64,000 nucleotides of DNA, taken from the NCBI RefSeq assembly GCF_000237925.1, contig NW_017386114.1:120242-184241 (forward strand), written 5' to 3'. Under the pieces are notes generated by a model, which was not told the origin of the DNA, did not search any database, and saw only the letters and a list, made by a program, of their open reading frames with translations. Positions 57,675 to 64,000 of this stretch are shown piece by piece. Origin of the DNA: Schistosoma mansoni. Lineage: Eukaryota > Platyhelminthes > Trematoda > Strigeidida > Schistosomatidae. Position 1 is the first letter of the stretch, and every line of letters begins with the position of its first letter. Position numbers and translations under genes: made by a program.

Positions 57675-60600
57675 CGCCTGTAGCTCTTCTAGAGTTACTG
57701 CCGGTCCCAAGCCCGGGTAAAGGAGGAGGGTTGGGCATGGGGTTAGCGACCCCATCCCGTAGAAAAGCTAACTCGCTAAAAAAACGCTAACCAGAAAAAA
57801 TAATTCAAACCATTTAAACTCTGCCCTGGGAGTTGAAGGAATAATTATAACGTCTCATGATGAAAGCCGAAATTCTTCGGAAGTCACGAGACCGATGCAC
57901 CTTCTAACAACCAGAGCAACACTCTTTATAGGTACATGGAACGTCCAGACAATGTGGGAGACAGGAAAGACCAGCCAAACAGCAATGGAAATGAGGAGAT
58001 ACAACTTGGCAGTACTCGGAATCAGCGAAACGCATTGGACACAAACTGGACAACAAAGGCTAGGTACGGGAGAGATGCTGCTGTACTCCGGTCACGAAGG
58101 GGAAATTGCTCCACACACTCAGGGAGTTGCTCTAATGCTGTCCAAAGAAGCACAAAATGCAATTGTGGGATGGGAATCTCATGGATCCAGGATAATCAAA
58201 GCATCATTCAGAACAAAGAAGCAAGGGATCACAATGAACGTTATCCAATGTTATGCACCCACCAATGATAGCAACGACGATGATAAAGATCAGTTCTATG
58301 AAAGGCTACAATCAATTATAGCAAAGTGCTCACGAAAGGACCTGACCATCCTGATGGGAGATCTAAATGCTAAAGTTGGAGTGGACAACACAGGATATGA
58401 AGATGTAATTGGACGACATGGACTAGGAGAGAGAAATGAAAATGGGGAGAGACTTGCAAACCTATGTGCATTCAACAAATTGGTTATAGGCGGCACAATA
58501 TTCCCGCACAAGCGCATACACAAAGCTACATGGATCTCACCGGACCAAACCACAGAGAACCAGATAGATCACATCTGTATCAACAAAAAATTCCGAAGAT
58601 CAATGGAAGATGTGAGAATCCGGAGAGGAGCTGACATAGCTTCAGATCACCACCTGGTTGTGGCCAAGATGAGACTTAAGTTAAAGAAACACTGGACAAC
58701 TGGACAAACAGCACTACAAAGGTTCAATACAGCCTTCCTTCGAGATATTGACAAGCTGCATGAATTCAATATAACTCTCAACAACAGGTTCCAAGCTCTA
58801 CAGAATCTACTGAATGAACAAGAAACTACTTTGGAGGACAACTGGAAAGGGATAAAAGAAGCACTAACTTCAACGTGTCAGGAGGTTCTTGGTCCTAAGA
58901 AGCATCACCACAAGGAATGGATCTCTATGGGAACCCTGGACAAAATTCAAGAAAGGAAGAACAAGAAACTAGCAATTAACAACAGCAGAACACGAGCAGA
59001 GAAAGTCAAAGCACAAGCAGACTACGCAGAAGCAAACAGGGAAGTGAAGAAAAACACTAAAGCCGACAAGCAGAAATACATGGGAGAACTAGCAACGACG
59101 GCGGAAAAAGCTGCAAGAGAAGGGAATATGAGACAACTATGTGATACAACGAAGAAATTGGCAGGAAGATATAGCATACCAGAGAGACCAGTCAAGGACA
59201 AAGAAGGAAAGACAATCACTGAGATTCAAGAACAGAGGAAAAGATGGGCAGAATACTTCGAGGAACTGCTGAATAGACCAGCCCCATTGAATCCACCGAA
59301 CATCGAAGCAGCACACACTGACCTTCCTATAGATGTCACTCCACCAACGATCAAAGAAGTCAAGATGGCCATCAGACAGATCAAAAGTGGGAAGGCGGCA
59401 GGACCTGACAATATACCAGCAGAAGCACTGAAGTCAGACATTGAATTAACTGCAAACATGCTTCACCTACTATTCAAGAAGATTTGGGAAGAGGAACAAG
59501 TGCCAATGGACTGGAAAGAAGGATATCTCGTCAAGATACCAAAGAAAGGAGATCTGAGCAAATGTGAAAACTACAGAGGCATCAGTTTGCTATCAGTACC
59601 AGGAAAAGTTTTCAACAGAGTGCTGCTGAATCGGATGAAAGACGCAGTAGACGCCGAACTTAGGGATCAACAGGCTGGATTCCGTAAGGATAGGTCGTGC
59701 ACAGACCAGATTGCGACACTACGGATCATCGTTGAACAATCAGTCGAGTGGAACTCATCACTATACGTCAACTTCATTGACTATGAGAAGGCGTTTGACA
59801 GCGTGGACAGGAGAACATTATGGAAACTTCTTCGACACTATGGAGTTCCTGAAAAGATTGTCAACATTATCCAAAACTCATACGATGGACTACAGTGCAA
59901 AGTGGCGCATGGAGGACAGCTGACAGATGCATTTCCAGTAAGGACCGGAGTCAGACAAGGCTGTCTACTCTCCCCATTCCTCTTCCTTCTAGTGATTGAC
60001 TGGATTATGAGGAATTCGACATCTGAGGGGAAATACGGAATACAATGGACAGCTCAGAATCAATTAGATGATTTGGACTTCGCAGATGACCTAGCCCTCC
60101 TCTCTCATACACACGAACAAATGCAGATGAAGACAGCAAATGTAGCAGCAGCCTCCGCATCGATAGGCCCCCACATTCACTAAGGAAAAAGCAAGATTCT
60201 CAAATGCAACACGGAGAACACTAACGCAATCACACTTGATGGCGAAACTCTGGAAGAGGTGGAAACATTCAAGTACCTGGGGAGCATCGTTGATAAACAA
60301 GGAGGATCAGATGCAGATGTAAAGGCGAGGATTGGCAAAGCAAGGGCAGCATTTTTACAATTGAAGAACATATGGAACTCAAAACAACTCTCAACCAATT
60401 TCAAGGTCAGAATCTTTAATACGAACGTCAAGACAGTCCTACTGTATGGAGCTGAAACTTGGAGAACTACTACGACCATCATCAGGAAGGTACAAGTATT
60501 TTTAAATAGTTGTCTACGCAAAATACTCAACATCCATTGGCCGGATACTATCAGCAACAGCGTTTTATGGGAGAGGACAAACCAGCTTCCAGCTGAAAAG

Positions 60601-60872
60601 GAAATTAGGAAAAGACGTTGGAAGTGGATCGGACATACATTAAGGAAATCAACAATGTGCATCACGACTCAATCCCTAACTTGGAATCCGGAAGGGAAGC
60701 GGAAAAGAGGAAGGCCAAAGAACACACTACGCCGGGAAATAGAAGCAGATATGAAAAGGATGAATAGCAACTGGAAAGAACTGGAGAGGAAGGCTCAGGA
60801 CAGAGTTGGATGGAGAATGCTGGTGAGCGGCCTATGCTCCTCGACGAGGGGTAACAGGCGTAAGTAAGTAAG
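57675..60872 (+). mobile_element. RTE family A, full length, nearly intact
   Basis: About 3.2 kb from CGCCTGTAGC to a (TAAG)n tail, between copies of TTGTCGCTC (57666-57674 and 60873-60881). It is the least damaged family-A copy here: one frame from 57895 to 60867 with a single internal stop. The 5' UTR holds GGGTAAAGGAGGAGGG and a palindrome-rich stretch. Confidence 0.93.
57895..60867 (+). pseudogene. RTE-A polyprotein (endonuclease + RT) with one internal stop
   Basis: A 990-codon frame. Endonuclease (~1-240): [54 protein letters not shown] lysine-rich linker follows. RT (~480-800): [83 protein letters not shown]. The only break is TAA at 60181-60183, just after the FADD region, where copies 1 and 2 have a Lys codon; the same frame then continues from GKSKILKCN to the end ([35 protein letters not shown]). 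No upstream in-frame ATG precedes 57895 in the 100 bases checked, so this ATG or a non-standard start is likely. Confidence 0.9.
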
Positions 60873-60939
60873 TTGTCGCTCTACATTGAGAATTGATTCA
60901 TATAAAAATGTGGATTATTTAATTCCAACTTGAAAGTCT

Positions 60940-61070
60940 AAAAGTCGAGCGTTGGCCTTGAGATTTGTGTCCCCTGATCTGGATTTGTGGCGAGGTTGTA
61001 GGTGGGCACTTCTGAGCAGTTTAAACCCAGAACAATACAGCCGTCCGATAACCTTGGTTCCCTTTTTTCT
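60940..61070 (+). repeat. Decayed hammerhead SINE
   Basis: GCACTTCTGAGCAG, then TTTAAACCCAGAACAATAC, AGCCGTCC and TTGGTTCC align with the ribozyme part of the SINE family. CUGAGGA reads CTGAGCA and GAAA is lost. Confidence 0.5.
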
Positions 61071-61864
61071 TAGTTCACAACGTAATCCGAAGTTGGTTCA
61101 GTAGTGTTCGTATTGTATCGGACTTAAATCTAATTATATTATTTCGGTCTATCGGCTTCCACCATTTTCACCAATAAATCAGACTAACAAGAAAATTACT
61201 GTTGTCCTTCCAGATAAATTCTACTGTGTTTTTTCTACTGTTTTTAAAGTTTCGTAAATTTGATGAAGGACTTGTGTGTAGGTGTGACTTTCAATCGTTT
61301 GATTGGCAGATTTGAGCCCTACTCTATCCAATTTGATTTGAACATGCAATCTTGTCTGTTATTTAGTGTGGTTGTCCGATTCTGATACTAATATATATGC
61401 TTCCTATATATAGGTGTCTAAACCAGCGACTTGTGTGAGTAGGAAGCTCTTATTGGCTAACCAAATCATTAGTATGTACATAACTCAATCAGAAAACGAA
61501 TCTACATTTTCAACCGATAGTATGCGTTCGTCAGTATCTTTGACTTCTCATCTGACTTATGTTCGATTGGCCCAGTGTATCAATGTGTCATTTCCTTTTA
61601 TCGCACGCATAGTCAGTGTATCTCATAGTTCTAATACATAAGCCTACGTATATTTAGTAAGTCGCATTAGCTATCGCACTATTTAGTCGTTGTCTCAATG
61701 GTATAGTGTTGAAAAACGCATGAAAAATTCTATGATACATCCAACAGTTGGTTATTTTGAAGCTTCATTTCATACATTTCTTCTCTACCTTGATATTGGT
61801 GATTTTAATTGATTTTAAGTCAGTCAGTCTGAATTTTCTCTATTTTTAAGCATTTAAGTTCCCA

Positions 61865-61945
61865 AAAAGTATGTCTAGAAAAGATGGATTGTAGTTAGCA
61901 GTGGAATTCAGGACTCACGTTTCGTTCTATTTAGAAATATGTAAT
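61865..61945 (-). repeat. SM-alpha-like fragment with partial hammerhead
   Basis: On the minus strand: TTCTAAATAGAAC, GAAACG, a GTC triplet, CTGAATTCCACTGCTAAC and CATCC. The GAAA box and cleavage triplet are intact but no CUGANGA box remains, so it cannot cleave as a complete ribozyme. Confidence 0.6.
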
Positions 61946-62101
61946 CGGAAATTAATTCACGCTGACTAAATAAGCGTTAATTTTGTTGAGAATACGCTTT
62001 GTTATGGTTTAGATTGGATGGATATTAGGACCCATGTATTTACTTGTTGATTAACAGTGACCATGGTGTAATAACGCCTGTATCACTTCTAGGGTTACTG
62101 C

Positions 62102-63468
62102 AGGTATCAAGCCTGGGTAAAGGAGGAGGTTTGGGCATGGAGTCAACAACCCCATCCCGTAGAAAACCTTGCTAAACAAAACGCCAACCGGAATAAACAA
62201 ATTAGATCATGTAAACTTTGACCTCCGAATTGAAAGAAGAATTGTGGTGAAATCCAAGCTTCTTCGGAGCTAATGCCCCTTCTAACAACCAGAGCAACAA
62301 TTTTTATAGGTACAAGGAATGTTCGAACAATATGGGATGCTGGGAGGACCAATCAAATTGCCGCGGAAATGAGGAGATACAACTTCAAAACACCACCTGG
62401 TGATTGTCACGATGAAGCTAAAAAAAGCACTGGACAACCGGGGAAACAGCATTACAAAGGTTCAATGAAGCCTTCCTTGGAGACACTGATATACTCAACT
62501 AATTCAAGATAACTCTCAACAACAGGTTCCAAGGCTTACAAGATCTACTCAAAGAAGAGGAAGCTAATGTGAAGGACAGTGGGGAAAGAATCAGAGAAGC
62601 ACTAACTTCATCGTATCGAGAGGTTCTGGGTCGCAAGAAGCATCATCGTAAGGAATAGATCTCTATAGAAACCCTGGTCAAGATTCAGGAAAGCAGGAAC
62701 AAGAAGAGAGCAATTAACAACAGTCGAACAAGAGCAGACAAAGCCAGGACACAAGCTGAATACACAGAAGCAAACAAGCAAGTGAAGAAGAGCATTGGGG
62801 CTGACAAGTAGAAATACGTGGAAGAGCTAGTGACAACAGAGGAAAAAGCCGCAAGAGAAGGAAATATGAAACAACTATACGACACGGTGAAGAAACTGGC
62901 AGGGAAATATAGTAAACCAGAGAGACCAATTAAAGGCAAAGAAGGCGAGCCAGTCACTTAGGTTCAAGAACAGAGAAACAGATGTGTAGAACACTTCGAA
63001 GAACTCTTGAATGGACAAGGCTGTTGGGGGGATCCAAAAAAACTCGAAAATAGCTAAAAAGGGCTCTTAAAAGCATCTTATCAAATCAGCGTTCAGTAAA
63101 AGTTTTGCCAGAAACATCGAGAAAGTGGAAAGTCACATGCTGAGTTTCTGACTGGATGATTGCTTATACCACTACTATGTTTAGTAGCATTCCAGAATTT
63201 TCCGGAAACCCAAGGCCATCTAAAATACCATAAAACCCTAGGTTTTCTGTACAGAAACGAACCATTAGAGTAAAGCGTCTTCCTCCATATTTCGCGACTT
63301 TCCCTTCGTGTTCAAGTCGCTGTGTAGATTTAGCCTGGGGGTTACTAGAAGAGCTTAGAAACCAAATCTAGCGTCCGGTTCGAAGACTTATCACAGACCC
63401 ACTGAACTCACTGGACATCGAAGCAGCCCCTACAGACCTTTCTATAGCTGTTATCCCACCAACAATCG

Positions 63469-63502
<34 letters not shown>

Positions 63503-64000
63503 TATTTGTTTAAACACATAAATATTGATACGAAGGAGCACCAGACATATATGCGCCTCCCAAATCCTATTTGATTTGTGTGAGGGCTGTAATACTGCCC
63601 AGGTGCCCAAACCGAAACAGGTGGTTTTCTTAGGAGGCCACACCCAGAGCCTTCGACCTAAAGGTCTGATCCACAAGGCAGTGGAGCGTTGTAAGGAGAT
63701 GCAGTCCCATGGTAGTCGGTGACCAAAGATTGATTCATACGCCATTTGTTCCCTCAGGATACTGGAGCCCATGTGTAACATTGGCTTGGAATCAGGGTTT
63801 TCCAACTCCCCTAGGTGGACGCTCCATGTCCACCAACCCGGTTAAAGCGCCGGACATTCGCTTTTCGTCCTCTCAATTTCGTAATTAACACCCCCGACAC
63901 GAGAATGCGTTGAGTAGGACTTCCCTGGTAGAGGCTATATACGCGTGGCGATGTGAGAGCATTTCGAGAGGGAGAGCGGACTCTCCCCCAATCTCGGCTG
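62102..64000 (+). repeat. Direct repeat, right copy (R2)
   Basis: Partner of 31096-33000. It keeps the longer, probably ancestral target duplication (ACCAACAATCGA) at the retroposon junction and a longer AT tract. The true right end of the repeat lies outside the window. Confidence 0.92.
63467..63501. repeat. AT-rich microsatellite at retroposon tail
   Basis: (AT)n with one GT interruption. It differs in length from the equivalent tract at 32463-32491. Confidence 0.9.

Larger units (their letters stand above)
60882..62094. other. Unassigned stretch with two SINE remnants
   Basis: Holds a decayed hammerhead SINE (60940-61070) and an SM-alpha-like fragment (61865-61945). The frame at 61414-61641 has no domain. 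Confidence 0.45.
62095..64000 (+). mobile_element. RTE family A, decayed copy with insertions, cut by the window end
   Basis: Same structure as 31086-33000: RTE 5' UTR, broken endonuclease region, the unidentified 385-base insert (63018-63402) and, from about 63470, a TAAA-tailed retroposon in minus orientation. It continues past the window edge. Confidence 0.85.

Noticed and set aside
61414-61641. 75-codon frame as a possible TSG101 exon
   Set aside because: It has no similarity to the coiled coil or steadiness box.

Overview
This 64-kb window is animal DNA, almost certainly from a blood fluke (genus Schistosoma) or a close relative. The signs are AT-rich, intron-split genes, one 33-nt intron near a gene start, several RTE-type LINEs of schistosome type, and SINE-like repeats carrying hammerhead-ribozyme motifs as in the schistosome SM-alpha family. 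I cannot name the species. There are no rRNA genes, CRISPR arrays or bacterial features, and no free-standing tRNA gene was recognised.

Three host genes are visible. (1) 2002-18812, plus strand: the last eight coding exons (364 residues, TM6 to stop) of an SLC6 Na+/Cl- dependent transporter of the dopamine/noradrenaline type; its first half lies left of the window. (2) 24560-26548, minus strand: a 662-codon uninterrupted frame for the U2 snRNP splicing factor SF3A1, with both SURP modules but no C-terminal ubiquitin-like domain. (3) 46045-53728, plus strand: the first five exons of the ESCRT-I subunit TSG101 (UEV domain and proline-rich linker). An exon matching the TSG101 coiled coil, in compatible splice phase, lies at 35022-35209, about 11 kb UPSTREAM of the TSG101 start.

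Most of the rest is transposable elements. RTE family A has two nearly identical minus-strand copies (10711-13893 and 20594-23643), each with its own target-site duplication (TSD) but sharing the same coding lesions; a nearly intact plus-strand copy at 57675-60872 with one internal stop; and decayed pieces at 823-1130, 31086-33677, 36240-36800 and 62095-64000. RTE family B (47807-51704) sits in a three-level nest in TSG101 intron 3: an old family-B remnant was hit by a TAAA-tailed retroposon of about 490 bp, which was then hit by the younger family-B element. CR1-like 3' ends lie at 28740-29160 and 44925-45345, and minus-strand remnants of two Ty3/Gypsy elements fill 38.5-44.0 kb.

A tRNA-headed SINE family with a hammerhead module occurs at about ten loci, including a 0.5-kb inverted repeat at 6010-6513. 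A direct repeat of at least 1.9 kb (31096-33000 and 62102-64000) puts the out-of-order TSG101 exon where a partial tandem duplication, or an assembly error, would put it.
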